A stretch of DNA of 64,000 nt from Proteles cristata cristata (lineage: Eukaryota > Chordata > Mammalia > Carnivora > Hyaenidae), in NCBI GenBank assembly GCA_017311185.1, contig JAESUZ010000759.1:1-64000 (forward strand), read 5' to 3'. Position numbers and translations under genes: made by a program. The number at the start of each line of letters is the position of its first letter. The stretch's first letter is position 1. Of the stretch, positions 35,905 to 48,174 are shown one piece after another. The notes beneath the pieces were generated by a model. That model saw only the letters and a list, made by a program, of their open reading frames with translations. It was not told where the DNA came from and did no database searches.

Positions 35905-36660
35905 TTTAATATCTAAACTTGTAAAACATGTAGTCTGATTTTATTGCATGTGTTTACCATTTACAAAGATAGCATTGTGCTATAGATCTTGTTCTGTTTC
36001 TTACTCTTTTTAGTCAACAATATGGTTTTAAGATTTAACTGGAGTGCCTGAGTGGCTCAGTCGGTTAAACATCCGACTTTGGCTCAGCTTGCGATCTTGC
36101 AGTCCATGGGTTAGAGCTCTGCACTGTGCAGCCTGCTTGGAATTCTCTCTCTCCTTTTCTCTGCTCCTTGCCCACTTGTACTGTCTCTCTCTTGCTCTCT
36201 ACCTCTCCATCTCTCTCTCAAAATAAATTAAGTAAAAAAAAAGATTTAATCATGTTGTAGTATATATTTTTGAGGTCATTGCTTTAAAAGTTTTCCATAT
36301 TATACATTTCCCTCCAACCATAAAGAACATTATGGCATACATAGTACATGTCCCCTTAGACACAGATCTCTCTGTAAGTTTGCCTCTGGTATATTTCCAC
36401 CCAGTGATGAGATTGCTGAGTCACAAGTTAATTAACATAATTTAAGTTCACTGTTTTTCAGGAATGCTTCATGAGTTTACATTCCTCTCAACACTGTATT
36501 AATGTTTTATTTCTCACTTCCTCACCGAATTTATCATTTACACTTCCTGATTGCTGTCATTCAGATGAATGTACAGTGCTATCCCACTGGTTTTAAAATT
36601 TTCATTCTTTGCTTACTAATGAGTTCAAGCATCTTTTCACATATTTGTTGGGCTATTTAC
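35905..36660 (-). mobile_element. Old L1 3' half (split by a SINE)
   Basis: Plus strand reads antisense L1: TGATGAGATTGCTGAGTCAC, CATTCCTCTCAACACTGTATTAATG, CATCTTTTCACATATTTGTTGGGC. Confidence 0.75.
36041..36240 (+). mobile_element. Feliform SINE
   Basis: Head GGAGTGCCTGAGTGGCTCAG, B box CCATGGGTTAGAGCTC, tail CAAAATAAATTAAGTAAAAAAAA; short duplication AAGATTTAA on both sides. Confidence 0.9.
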
Positions 36661-36664
36661 CTGT

Positions 36665-37940
36665 GGTTCAAGCCCTAGATATTTTATGGCCCCAAATAAG
36701 TGTTCATGTTAATTTCTCAGCCAATAATTCATGAAACCTTGAAAATTGTAAATTTGGACTCCATGTCCACACAACACTGATTTGGGGTTTGATTTCTTCT
36801 AAATGACATATATATTTTTTTTTCATTCAAATTTTGAGGGAGATGGCAAACTTATTATTCCTCTAGGCCAGTGGACAGGATTTTACTCATCATTTTAAGT
36901 CTCTAGGTTTTATGTACTGGTCCTTAAATGAGTGTTAGCACTCCAGACCCCAGCCAATGAAGCCCATGGATGATTTATAACCCACCTAGGCCACCGCCTA
37001 GACTTCCTTTTATCATTATAGTCTTGTACTTTATACCTTAATTCCTGTCACCCAAGGACGTACCTTTCCTTTAAGCTTGGCTATGCATCAAACTCTTTTT
37101 GTTATCTTTTAAAAATTGTTTCCTTGTTTTTGTAGCAGGAAAGAGGCATTCTTATTAGCTCAATCCACCATGTTACCATGTGACCTTACCTTGTGAATCT
37201 CACTATTTTTTAAACTGAATATTTAATATAGTTTTTAATAACGGAAGGGATGAAACAAGGATTCAATTTATATAATATGTATTAGGTATTTCTGTAAAAA
37301 GCATTCCATTTTTTAGAGGAATTTCCCCTATATCCCTGTCCTTTCTATTTTCTGCAGAGCCATAAAAAGTAATTACAAGTCTCATAAATAAACTGTTCTG
37401 TTGTATTGGATAGTCAATTTATCTATATATTTCAAGTCCTTATCATCTCCCCTCTTTCCTTTTACTGCACAGTCTCACTGCACTGTTTCACAAAATCATT
37501 ACACTCTGCTAAAATTCAAAGAGCCTGAAAGAAAGGAGATGCCCAAGGATTTTTGGGTGTCAAGTTAGTAGCAGTGTCTACTGACACAAACCTATTTATT
37601 CCTAACTGCAATAATAGAAGTGAAAACTACTTCAATGAACCAGGAACTCAGGAATAAGATCATTAAATATAACTAAACATATTTTAAATATAAATTTCAT
37701 GTGTTTTATGATTATTGTCAGGTAAGTATATAAGCTATCTCGAATTCTGGTCTCAGAGAAAAAGGTAAAAGACATTTATAAACAAGGTATTTCATATTAT
37801 CAGGTCAATTTTTAAAACAATAAGATCCTTTGGTACAATAACTTTAGTCTTTCTTTTTATCAGAGATTTTTGTTGGTCCTTCTTTTGGTAATCCATTTAC
37901 ATCTGCACTTGTAGTCTACTTTCCTTTTGTTTTTATCATA
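36665..37940. other. Intronic sequence without recognised features
   Basis: PASD1 intron between exons E and D; possible very old L1 remnants but nothing I can name. Confidence 0.45.
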
Positions 37941-37952
37941 AAATTCTTTTTC

Positions 37953-38178
37953 GGGGTGCCTGGGTGGCTCAGTCAGTTGAGCGTCCGACTTCGGCTCCGG
38001 TCATTATCTCGCGGTTCGGGTTCGAGTCCCGCATCGGGCTCTGTGCTGACAGCTAGCTCAGAGCCTGGAGCCTGTTTCAGATTCTGTGCCTCCCTCTCTC
38101 TCTGACCCTCCCCTGCTCATGCTCTCTGTCTCTCTCTCTCTCAAAAATAAATAAAATATTGAAAAAAATAAAATAAAA
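37953..38178 (+). mobile_element. Feliform SINE
   Basis: GGGGTGCCTGGGTGGCTCAG head. B box is GGTTCGGGTTCGAGTCCC. Perfect 12-bp duplication AAATTCTTTTTC at 37941-37952 and 38179-38190. It sits about 165 bp from PASD1 exon D. Confidence 0.94.
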
Positions 38179-38344
38179 AAATTCTTTTTCAAAACTCTGA
38201 TTATTGTCTACAACCAAACCCTATGGTCACAGAGATATAAGAGAACCTGAACGCACCAGCAGTGGAAGGGCGTTTATGTTAGCAATGAAGGGCTATGAAA
38301 CACATTAATTTTAGCTAGATTAGATTAGAAATTGAACTGCTTAC

Positions 38345-38458
38345 CAATTGAAATATCTTTTAAAGTCAAAATGAATTTCACATATTCATAAGTAGGGTTA
38401 CTTCCATGTTTATCGTTTCCTCTCTTTATGTGACAGCAAAAATCAATATGTTTTCCCA
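38345..38458 (-). CDS. PASD1: PASD1 coding exon D (PAS core)
   Basis: 114 nt, phase 1 to 1. It encodes HIDFCCHIKRGN and, later, TYEYVKFILTLKD, matching human HIEFCCHLKRGN / AYENVKFIVNVRD and CLOCK LEFCCHMLRG / TYEYVKFIGNF. Acceptor has a long T-run (TTTTTTTTCTTAG|TGGG); donor is ATTG|GTAAGC. Confidence 0.92.
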
Positions 38459-38576
38459 CTAAGAAAAAAAAACAGATACAAAACATGTTTACAATTGTAT
38501 GTTACCATATTCTGCAAGATTATTTCATAGGAACATTGTCTTACTTAGAAGAGATTTTACAAAAATATCATTTTCT

Positions 38577-38792
38577 GGGGTGCCTGGGTGGCTCCGTCAG
38601 TTAAGTGTCTGACTTCAGCTCAGGTCATGACCTCACAGTTCATGGGTTCAAGCCCCGCGTGAGGCTCTGTGCTGACAGCTCAGAGCCTGAAGCCTGCTTC
38701 AGATTCTGTGTCTCCCTCTCTCTCTGCCCCTCCTCTACTCATGCTTTGGCTCTCTCTGTCTCAGTAATAAATAAACATAATTTAAAAAAAAA
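38577..38792 (+). mobile_element. Feliform SINE at the start of a composite insertion
   Basis: Full-length plus SINE. TATCATTTTCT immediately precedes it (38566-38576) and recurs only after two L1 copies, at 39807-39817. Confidence 0.93.
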
Positions 38793-39418
38793 ATAACAAT
38801 AGAACACCCTAGGACCCAGCAATAGCACGGCTAGGAATTTACCCAAGGGATACAGGAGTGCTGATGCATAGGGGCATACGTACCCCAATGTTCATAGCAG
38901 CACTCTCCACAATAGCCAAAACATGGAATGGAAAGAGCCTAAGTGTCCATCAACAGATGAATGGATCAAGAAGATGTGGTTTATCTCTACCATGGAATAC
39001 TACATGGCAATGAGAAACAATGAAATCTGGCTATGTGTAGCAACATGGATGGACCTTGAGGGTGTTATGCTGAGCGAAATAAGTCAGGCAGAGAAAGACA
39101 AATATCATATGTGTGCACGTATAGGAGGATTAGGAGGAACTTAACAGAGGACCAAGGGGGAGAAGAAGGGCGGAAATGGTGGGGGAAAGGGAGAGAGGCA
39201 AACCATGAGAGACTCTTGAATGCTGACAAAAACTGAGGACTGGTGGATGTGGGGGGGAGGAGGGGTGGGCATGGAGGAGGGCACTTGTGGGGATGAGCAC
39301 TGGGTGTTATGTGGAAACTAATTTGACAATAAACTATTTGTAAAAAAAAAAAAAGAAAAAAAAGAAAAAAAAACAAATTGCTGAATAAATGAAAAACATT
39401 GTAAAAAAAAAAAAAAAA
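38793..39418 (+). mobile_element. 5'-truncated L1 3' end
   Basis: Starts at ORF2 AATAGAACACCCTAGGACCC, runs through KMWFISTMEYYMAMRNNEIW and the 3' UTR to GACAATAAACTATTTGT and an A-rich tail with interruptions (39342-39418). Confidence 0.92.
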
Positions 39419-39806
39419 GAAGATGTGGTTTATCTATGCGATGGAATATTACATGGCAATGAGAAAAAAAATGAAATCTGGCCATGTGTAGCAACATGGA
39501 TGGACCTTGAGGGTATTATGCTGAGCGAAATAAGTCAGGCAGAGAAAGACAGATACCATATGTTTTCACGTATAGGAGGATTAGGAGGAACTTAACGGAA
39601 GACTGTGGGGGAGAAGAAGGGGAAAAATAGTGGTGGAGAGAGAGGGAGACAAACCATGAGAGACTCTTGAATGCTGAGAACAAACTGAGGACAGATAGGG
39701 TGGGAGGGAGGGGAGGAGGGATAATGGGAATGGAGGAGGGCACTTGTGGGGATGAGCGCTGGGTGTTATATGGAAACCAATTTGACAATAAACTATTTTT
39801 AAAAAG
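39419..39806 (+). mobile_element. Second, shorter L1 3' end
   Basis: Begins inside the same ORF2 segment (GAAGATGTGGTTTATCTATG) and ends GACAATAAACTATTTTTAAAAAG. Its sequence differs from the preceding copy at many sites, so it is not a simple duplication. Confidence 0.92.
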
Positions 39807-40125
39807 TATCATTTTCTTTTCATGAACATTAGCACTGGCATAGCTATCTATGTTGTAGCTGTAGAGTGGAGTACCGGCTGGAATATTATATAACACTAAT
39901 ACAATTATACAAAAGCTCAAATAATCAGGGTTCATGATAAAGAACAAGATATAATGGAGAAGAAATATTTTAATACTAGAAATATAATTTGTGAAATTAT
40001 ATTAAGTTAATATATAATCAGCAGCTATATTGGCACTAATGTTTTAAATTTTATTACTCCTCTGAGTGATTGTTACTTGTGTCTTAAAATCTAAGAACTT
40101 ACAATTTAGAAAAAACAATCTGTAC

Positions 40126-40225
40126 CTGAGGTTGACAAAGAGTGTTTGAAAGCAATTTTTTGGTAGACTTCACTTTTCTCACGATCAGGCAGAAGACTTA
40201 ATAAATTTTTACCCACAACCTCATC
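40126..40225 (-). CDS. PASD1: PASD1 coding exon C (PAS core)
   Basis: 100 nt, phase 0 to 1. It encodes DEVVGKNLLSLLPDREKSEV then YQKI, matching human AEIVGKKLLSLLPDEEKDEV-YQKI and the CLOCK FIPEGEHSEVYKIL segment. Acceptor is CTTAAG|GATG, donor is TCAG|GTACAG. It lies between two L2-rich introns. Confidence 0.92.
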
Positions 40226-40249
40226 CTTAAGAGAGAGAGAGAATACATT

Positions 40250-42735
40250 TTGTTACATGTACTATTACTGTTCACTTCCTCTATCTCCTTACTCCAGTAA
40301 TCTTATTATCTGCTCCTCCTCAGCCATCTCATGGTGATACCTATTATACCTCTACAAGTCCCGGTTCACATTACTCCACTCTATGCCCATCACCTCCTAC
40401 CTTTCTATCACACTCATGTAAGTACCCTACCTCTCCAACAATTATTCCACACGCTGAGACCTCCAGTCCATTCCCATCACATTTCCACTGTGTATTATCT
40501 CCTGTAAATTGTCACACCCTTCTTTACTCAGTTCAGATTCCACAATGAATCATTATAATCACTCCCATGTACTTCTGGCATATTTTCCTGGGACAATCCC
40601 AACTCTGGTTAATTTCATCTCTTCATATACCTTATACCCAAGCAACTGCATGTCTATGGAGAAAAGCCCACAACCATGCCATGTATCATTTTAAACGGGC
40701 ACTCATATCTGTCTAGAAATAATTCTTCATTTCCCTAGACAATTCACTCTCCCACTCTTCAGTACGACTCTTTCTTGCCTTTTCTTCCTTCTTAAAACCT
40801 CCAACCCTCCTTAATCCTCCTCATATTCAGGTGGGGATCTCATTTCTTATTGCTTGTGGGGATGAGCACTGGGTGTTATACGGAAGCCAACTTGACAATA
40901 AACTATTTGTAAAAAAAAAAAAACCAAAAACAAACAAAAATAAATAAAAATTTTTTAAATAAATTAATTAGTTGAAATAAAAAAATAAAACAAAAGGGAA
41001 AGAAAATGTCAATATCTTCCTGTCATCAAATCTACCAACCCATCTGTTTCTGTGGCCACAGACCTACTTTTTCTCCTATTCCAAGGAATAAGCTTCCACT
41101 GAAGTCTAGCGCACTGCCTCTCCTCCTCTCTCAACTATTCAAGGACATCATTCCAGAAATTTCACCCTACCTCCCACATCATTAAGCTTTTCCTCTCTAC
41201 CAGATCTTTCCCATAGCATGCAAATGCTATATCAGAGATTCTATAATATCAGTTATATTAAAAACAAAAACAACACAGAATTTCAAAAATCCAAAACCTT
41301 GACTCTACATTCTCTCCTCCGGCTCTTCTCTGGTATACTTCGGAACAAAAATCTTTTAAAGGAACTACACTTGCTGCCTCTCATTTCTTTAGCTTTCACT
41401 CTCCCTTGAAACCACACTAACCAGATTTTTACCCTAACCACTCCACTTTGTCAAGGTCACCAATGACCTCCACACATTGCCAAATCCAATAGTCAATTCT
41501 CAGACCTCACTAACGTCTCAGCATTTGATACAATGAATCCCTCCGTATTCTTGAAACAGTTTACTTGGCATTCAGAATACCATGCAAATATGCCTATCCT
41601 TCTACTTTGAAGGCTGCTCCTTCATGGTTTTCTTGGCTAGATCTTTCTCCTCTGAGTACTTTTTACTGGGGTTGGTAGGGACTTGTCATTGGACCTCTTT
41701 TACTATGACGTCTTCATGGGTGGTCTTTTTCTGTCCTAGTTCATTAAATACCATCTATCTTTGCACCTCCAGTACAAATTTCTCCCTGAAGTCTTCTAGA
41801 CGATTCAACTTAGATGTCTAATAGGATTTCAATTGTAATATATTCAAAACAGTGCACCTATATTTTATCCCTCATAAAGCATGCTCCTCCCTCAGTCTTC
41901 CACGTTTCAGTAAATGGCATCATTATTTACCCTCATGCTTGTCCTTGACTTGGATTTTTCCTCTTAAACCCCCAACCCAACCAGTCAGCAAACTCTGTTG
42001 GTAAAACAGTCAAAATGCATGCAGAATCAGTCCACTTTTTACCACAGAGGCTAAGCCATAATCTCTAGATTGGATTACTGCAACAGCCTTAACTGGTCCT
42101 CCTGTATTTATTTCTGCTACATCCCTGCTCCCACTCCATTCTTCACAGAACAGCTACAGTGTTCCATTTAAAACATAAGTCAGGTCAAGGTTTCATCTAC
42201 TTAACATTTTCCACCAGTTACCCAAGTCATTCAGAGTAAAAGCCAAAGTACCTTCAAAGGCTTATATACCTCTATGCTCTGGTTCTTTGCTGTCTATTGA
42301 CCTTAGTTCCTCCCATTTTTTATTCTTGCTCACTGCATTGCAGGCACACTAAACTCCTTGTTCATATCCAAATACACCAAGCAAATAGTCACCTTGGGGC
42401 CCTTAAACTTTGTTCTTCATTCAATGTGAAACATTATTTTTCAGATAGTTAAAATGATTCTCTCCCTTACTCCATTCACGTCTTTACTGAAAAGTATTTT
42501 AAACAGCACCAATTTCCTGACATCCTCTTCTTGCTTATTTTTTCATAGCACACTCGTCACTACATGACATTATAGTCACATGTATATGTTTATCTGTTTA
42601 TTATCTGTCTCCCTCGATAAAATGTAAATCACATTAGAACAGAAACCTTGGCTGACTTATTCACTATTACATCTTCAACACCTAGAACACAGCTTGGCAC
42701 AAGTAAGCATTCAGTAAACGTTAGGTGAATGAAAA
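40250..42735 (+). mobile_element. Long L2 fossil with an L1 tail inserted
   Basis: L2 ORF2-derived sequence: TGTCAAGGTCACCAATGACCTCC, CAAATCCAATAGTCAATTCTCAGACC, CAGTTACCCAAGTCATTC AGAGTAAAAGCC, and terminus CACCTAGAACACAGCTTGGCACAAGTAAG. An L1 3' tail (40853-40915) sits inside. Frame destroyed. Confidence 0.8.
40853..40915 (+). mobile_element. Very short L1 3' end
   Basis: GGGGATGAGCACTGGGTGTTATACGG...TTGACAATAAACTATTTGT and A-tail; only the last about 60 nt of L1. Confidence 0.85.
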
Positions 42736-43249
42736 ATGCTGTATCACGTAGCTGAAGTATGGTCACACATGGAAAAATTGAATATCAGACATTAAGTTAA
42801 GTAATGAGTTTTTAATGCGATAGGAACAAAGTAATAAAGTATTCTTTGTAGCTAAATAATGTTTTTTGGGTGATGAACCACAAATTCAAATAATGTTTTA
42901 ATTATCAATATTAATAGTGTACAGTAAATATTCAGAAATATATTTCATGGTCCATTTGTAGAAGCTAGCCTTTGAGTTACCCATATTCAAATTAGCAGAT
43001 TGATCCTGACTCAATCAAGAAAAAGCATGGCTTGATTCAGGGCAGAAATATTGCCTTAATTTAGCAAACAAAACATTATGAAACTAATAAGCAATAAATT
43101 TTGACAATGAAAGTCATTCAATAAGAAATTTACCTCCCAAAAGAAATATAAATATTTTTCATTAAACTTAACTTTTTCAATAAAAATTATTTTATTACTT
43201 TAGCTAGAAAACAAACCATAGGTACAAAACCAAGTTACCTCTGGTCAGT

Positions 43250-43400
43250 GGAGACCACTCATTCATTCATTTATCTCACACATGATTAACAACTGCTCCA
43301 TGCCAGACACTGTGCTAGGTAGTCACACAAATTATCTATCATAATACCCTGTGAGAGGAAAAATTATCCCCTATTTTGTTCATGAAAAAATTAAGGATTG
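43250..43400 (+). mobile_element. MIR SINE fossil
   Basis: ATTCATTCATTTATCTCACAC...CTCCATGCCAGACACTGTGCTAGGTAG; MIR/L2-core type. Confidence 0.65.
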
Positions 43401-43404
43401 TCCA

Positions 43405-44795
43405 ATTATTGAGAGGTCAGAAGTTCAGTGTAAAATTCATCCCCAAGTCCATCCAACTAATTGTATGTCCTTTGTTCCCTCCATTATACTATAGCTGCCT
43501 CAAGTCCAATTTATACCAAAGGCAGCTGTTTTGCTGGGCCAGTGTCTGCATTTTGGACATTCTACATGAAATAATTTATCAATTTCTTTTTCTATTGAGT
43601 ACTTAGGAGGGTTAAACATGATGATCCTGATAGGAATTCTAATTTTAATGAATACATAATTCAGTAGAGCAGATGAGACAGGCACAAAACTATGATGCAA
43701 AGTATAAAATAAGACTGTAACAAGAGGTACAAAGTGCCACAGCTCACCAGTTCTTTCATCAGTAGAAGAATAAAGGACAGTGCTGTCACATCAAAGAATT
43801 TAAAGTGAGCAGTCTTTTGATAATGTACATTCCCTTGGTTGGAAATATTGGCAAAGAGTTTCTTATTAATTAACTACATTCTTTACGGAAGGTGATAGGG
43901 ACAATGAATGCCTTAGAACTGACCACCAACTAAAAAGAGTGAATGTAACACTCATTACAGTATAACTACTCCATAGTTAAAGGGCAGAGATCTGAAAACA
44001 TTATCAACACCGTTTTATTTTTTTAAATCTTTGGCATTTGCTCTTCGTATTACACAAGGCAGAAAGATCAAGGCACTTAAAGCTTAAATAAGCAAAGATA
44101 AATGCCAGTGAAAAATTAAAGAGGTTTTTCAAAAGTCAAGTTTGCAAATACCTATTAGTTGTCCCACAAATATTAGTATGGTGAGTCTCAGTCATGTCAA
44201 AAAAAAGTAAAGGAATTTACTCCACTCCATGACATTTACTGAGAATCCAGGCAAGAAGTATCTTTTTTGTTGGCAGAGACATTCACATTAAACATGCATT
44301 AGAAAACTGTTCAACACAGGGAAGTATGAGAGCCTCTGCATGAAATTCAGATTGCATTTTGAATCAAACAAGACTCATAACTAGTAATTCTCTACTATGC
44401 TGTAAGCTTCATAGGGAAAACAGAACAAAATCCATTGCAATTATCATGAACTCATCATATACCTGTGTTCAAATCCTGCTAAAGTGTCTTAATAACTCAA
44501 TGCTGAGAAACTCTCTTCCATGATGAAATATGTGTTTGAAAAGTTTCATTTGTTTAAGAATTGTAAAAGAGAACAACTACATGTAAATTCCCAGTTTTAT
44601 TTATTTACTTTGCAGGGAGGGGTGTGATCAAGTAGGGTGAGTACGAGGGCAGGCTGCTAAGAAGTACATTACTATTACAAGTGACTGCAAGTTTTTCCAA
44701 AAGAAAAACTATAAAGGAAGTAAATGAATGGGAAAATACAATGGCAGACTTCCGATATAAATTTAATACCATGATGATGATAATAGCCCTCATTT
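43405..44795. other. Intronic sequence without recognised features
   Basis: PASD1 intron between exons C and B; AT-rich and unique-looking. Confidence 0.5.
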
Positions 44796-44799
44796 CAGT

Positions 44800-45010
44800 C
44801 ATGATGATATGTGTTACAACATCATATCTTGGACTCCTCATATCTGTTTGTCACACTCCCATCCAATCCATCAGCAAAACTTGTTTTACCTACAAAACAC
44901 TGATGGCTTTCACGTCCACCTTACTGCAACTCATCACTATCCAATAGCCTGGATTAATGCAATAACTTTCCAAGTGGAGTCCCTATTTTCATGCCTGCTC
45001 TTATAGCTTA
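44800..45010 (+). mobile_element. L2 fragment
   Basis: ATATCTGTTTGTCACACTCCCATCCAATCCATC...CACCTTACTGCAACTCATCACTATCC...CTGGATTAATGCAATAACTTTCC matches the L2 region before the final ORF2 block. Confidence 0.6.
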
Positions 45011-45011
45011 T

Positions 45012-45206
45012 TCTTTTTTTTTTAGTTGCAGTATCCTTAACATACAGTATAATTTTAGTTTCATGTTGTACAATATGGTGATTCAACACTTCCATACATA
45101 CAGTGCACATCTCAACAAGTGCACTCCTTAATCCTAATCTAACCTATTTCCCTCCTCCTCTCTGGTAACCATCAGTGTGCTGTCTAGAGTTAAGAGTCTG
45201 TCTCTT
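45012..45206 (-). mobile_element. Carnivore L1 3' end (older subfamily)
   Basis: Minus strand ...TGGTTACCAGAGAGGAGG...TTGAATCACCATATTGTACAACATGAAACTAAAATTATACTGTATGTTAAGGATACTGCAACTAAAAAAAA, a typical L1 3' UTR and A-tail. Confidence 0.85.
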
Positions 45207-45434
45207 GGGGTGCCTGGGTGGATCAGTTGGTTAAGCGTCCGACTTCGGCTCAGGTCATGATCTCACGGTTTGTGGGTTCGAGCCTCGCGTTGGGCTCTGT
45301 GCTGACAGCTAGCTCAGAGCTCAGAACCTGGAGCCTGTTTCGGATTCTGCGTCTCCCTCTCTCTATGACTCCCTCCCCTTCTCTCTCTATCTCTCTCAGA
45401 AATAAATAAAACATTAAACAAATTTACCAAAAAG
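45207..45434 (+). mobile_element. Feliform SINE
   Basis: GGGGTGCCTGGGTGGATCAG head and AAATAAATAAAACATT tail; contains a short CTCAGAGCT duplication in the middle. Confidence 0.92.
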
Positions 45435-45479
45435 AATATCAATTCAAGGCATAGCACTTTCAAGTGTTCCCTCAGGAAC

Positions 45480-45725
45480 ACTTCCTTTTTTCATTTTTTT
45501 CCTTTTTGTCACAGCACTCCAGTCACAACAGCCTCTCTATTGTACCATTTCCATACCAAGTACATTGTTGTTTTAGTGCCTTCTCACTTGCTTTTGTTCT
45601 GCCTGGGACATACTTGCTCCAGTTATCTGCATGACTCACATACTCCATTCAGATTTCTGTTCAAATGTCCCCTGATAAGGCAGGTCTTCACTAAACCCAC
45701 AATTGCAATAGTCTACCTCCAGTAA
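45480..45725 (+). mobile_element. L2 3' fragment
   Basis: GTTCTGCCTGGGACATACTTGCTCCAGTTATCTGCATGACTCACATACTCCATTCAGATTTCTGTTCAAATGTCCC is the L2 segment before the 3' end. Confidence 0.75.
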
Positions 45726-46228
45726 TACTTTTTTTCCACATTGACAGATGAGAAACTAAAGCTCATGTAGTTAGTAAGTGATAGAGCTAAATTTTAATCT
45801 CCAGATTATCTGACGTCAGAGAATAAGTTCTTTCCTTCCACCATGCTATCAGCTTAGAGTTGCCGAAGAGACAGAGTTGTCTTGATATTTAATGAAATTG
45901 TATCTTCCTGGAGCCAGAAAGATCCTCTAGAAATGGTTTTGTCTTCACATTAATATAAGATGAGTGACTTAAAAAATGAAATTTTTAATCAAAACCTGGG
46001 GGAAAAATGCATGTTGTTACAAAGTAAGAAGAGTTAGTATTTAATGATGAAAAATGTGAAATTATGCCTCAGGTCTAAGTCCTTTTTAATGAGATTATAA
46101 AACTTCATTCCCATTTTATGTTTATGTACAGACCTAATATTAATAGCTTTATTTTTAAGTATACCTATCGCCAGTAATCAAATCCATTGTTTAAGATTAG
46201 TCATTCAACCTCATCTCCCAGACCTTAG

Positions 46229-46282
46229 GGTGAGTCTGTGTGTGTGTGGGGGGGTGTGTGCGCGCGCGCGCGCGTGTGTGCA
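46229..46282. repeat. (TG)n/(GC)n alternating purine-pyrimidine tract
   Basis: GTGTGTGTGTG, a G7 run, GTGTGTG, then CGCGCGCGCGCGCG and GTGTGTGTG. Alternating CG/TG is a Z-DNA-forming composition. Confidence 0.92.
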
Positions 46283-47094
46283 TGTTACCTAAAATGCTGA
46301 AAGTTGAACGATTCTCTTGAGAGTGAAAAATCTGAACCAAACTGCATAATGAAACAAGGATAGCACCACTAAGACCATCACTGTGCAAAATCCTCACAAT
46401 AGGAAAAGTTCACCAGTCTCGGTCAATGACCAATTTGGTTTAAGTAATATCTAATATAAGACTTTGGGAAGATTTCTGGTCTTCACCATAACAAAACTTA
46501 ATTTGTCATGGATCGTACTCATACATTCTTTCTTTTAACATAGATTTAATAAGACCATTCCTCTTCCATGATAAAAGTACTCTAAAGTCCAATTCAATGA
46601 AAATCTCTAATATTTGTATTTTATTCAGCTGTTTAGGCATCCTACAAATAAAAGCTGAATTTGAAAATGTAAACTGTTCTCTAAAATAAAGATAAGAGAA
46701 TGAGAAATAAAGATATTGATCATAGTAGCTTCAAATAAAGATAAAAGAGTAGAAAAGTTCTCTAACCTTCCAACTGGGCCTGGCAACACATCGGCTGGAA
46801 TAGCATAACTAGTGGAATAATCTTCTCATCCACTTTTAACTTTAAAGAATAATGCAACATGACTTCTCTTAATTTACATGTTCCAAACTTAAGTGCTATA
46901 GATGTCTGGCTCAGGGTTTGTCAAGTTCTTTACACAACTGTGTGGAGTTAGGAATATACAATGATGGCAACAATCCAAATAAGATTCACACACTAGCCAA
47001 ATGACAGAGATTTCAGGAGTGCAGGTGAATGTACTCTGCATATCCTCTCTTCACACACATGCATTAATGGAATAAGAAAGTCCGTAGTACTTTC

Positions 47095-47312
47095 TTTTTT
47101 TTTTTTTTAAATGTTTTTATTTATTTCTAGGAGAGAGAAACAGCGTGAGCAGGGGAGGGTCAGAGAGAGAGGGAGTCACAGACTGAAACAGGCTCCAGGC
47201 TCTGAGCTGGCTGTCAGCACAGAGCCCGACGCGGGGCCCGAACCCACGAACCGTGAGATCATGACCTAAGCGAAAGACGGACGCTTAACCGACTAAGCCA
47301 CCCAGGCGCCCC
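47095..47312 (-). mobile_element. Young feliform SINE
   Basis: Reverse full-length SINE with near-perfect 17-bp duplications AAGTCCGTAGTACTTTC (47078-47094) and AAGTATGTAGTACTTTC (47313-47329). Confidence 0.95.
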
Positions 47313-47856
47313 AAGTATGTAGTACTTTCATATTTGAGTGGTATATTTGTTAGATGTGCAATCTGAAGATCCAGAAAAATTTTTAGGTAATCACATATTC
47401 TAAGTCAATGATCCTATGAAGATAGAGAAAGCTTTCATGAGGAGGGGCATAATAACACCAAATAGCTCTGGAATGAGTGATCTTTTTGGACACCACAGAT
47501 CCTGACTACAACACCTGTGTAAATAAATGTCTCCAGCAATACTTACAATACTCCTAAACTATGCCATCATATCTATATTTTTTCTAAATTAGATCATAAT
47601 TTGTTCTTCCAGATAAAGAAACAAAAAGCAAATCAGGTCTGGAAATGGATGTCATGAACTAGCATAAACAAATCATGACTTTTTTTGTTTAATCACTTTG
47701 TAGTAGACTCTAAGGAAATGTACAAAATCAAACACATCAATCCCAGTGAGGGCTGTCTCACAGAGCAGTCACCTTGGGGTTTATCCACTGATTCTGAGGA
47801 GACTTCCATTTCAAAAAGCACAGTCTTCTTTGGAGATTGTCTTCAGAGTAGTTTAC

Positions 47857-47860
<4 letters not shown>

Positions 47861-47889
<29 letters not shown>
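47861..47889. repeat. (CA)n microsatellite
   Basis: About 14 CA units, uninterrupted. Confidence 0.95.
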
Positions 47890-47891
<2 letters not shown>

Positions 47892-48084
47892 TTTCATTAC
47901 CTCATATCATAATTTGTTTTTATAGATTTAAAACTGAAACCAATAAATATGACAATAAAACAGGTGCACATTTTAGCAACATTGAGAGAACATCTTCTCT
48001 AATGACTTATATGCTCCTGAAAACAAATAATGAACCCCTAAACATAAACCAGAAAGATCTTTCTCCAAAACTAGAAAAACTTAC

Positions 48085-48174
48085 TGGTAAATGGCCAAGA
48101 AGGCAAGTGATGTTTCCAGCGACAAAAACTATCACTCCATCTGCACTCAGTATTATCATAAAGCCATCTAATGA
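48085..48174 (-). CDS. PASD1: PASD1 coding exon B (PAS core, first strands)
   Basis: 90 nt, phase 0 to 0, 30 codons. It encodes SLDGFMIILSADGVIVF followed by a stretch ending in LLGHLP. This is the canonical PAS start (LDGF..I...DG.I..V...I..LLGHLP), shared with human PASD1, CLOCK and NPAS2. Acceptor is TTCATTAG|TCA, donor is CCA|GTAAG. PAS domains mediate dimerisation; in PASD1 it is presumed to mimic CLOCK PAS-A. Confidence 0.92.
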
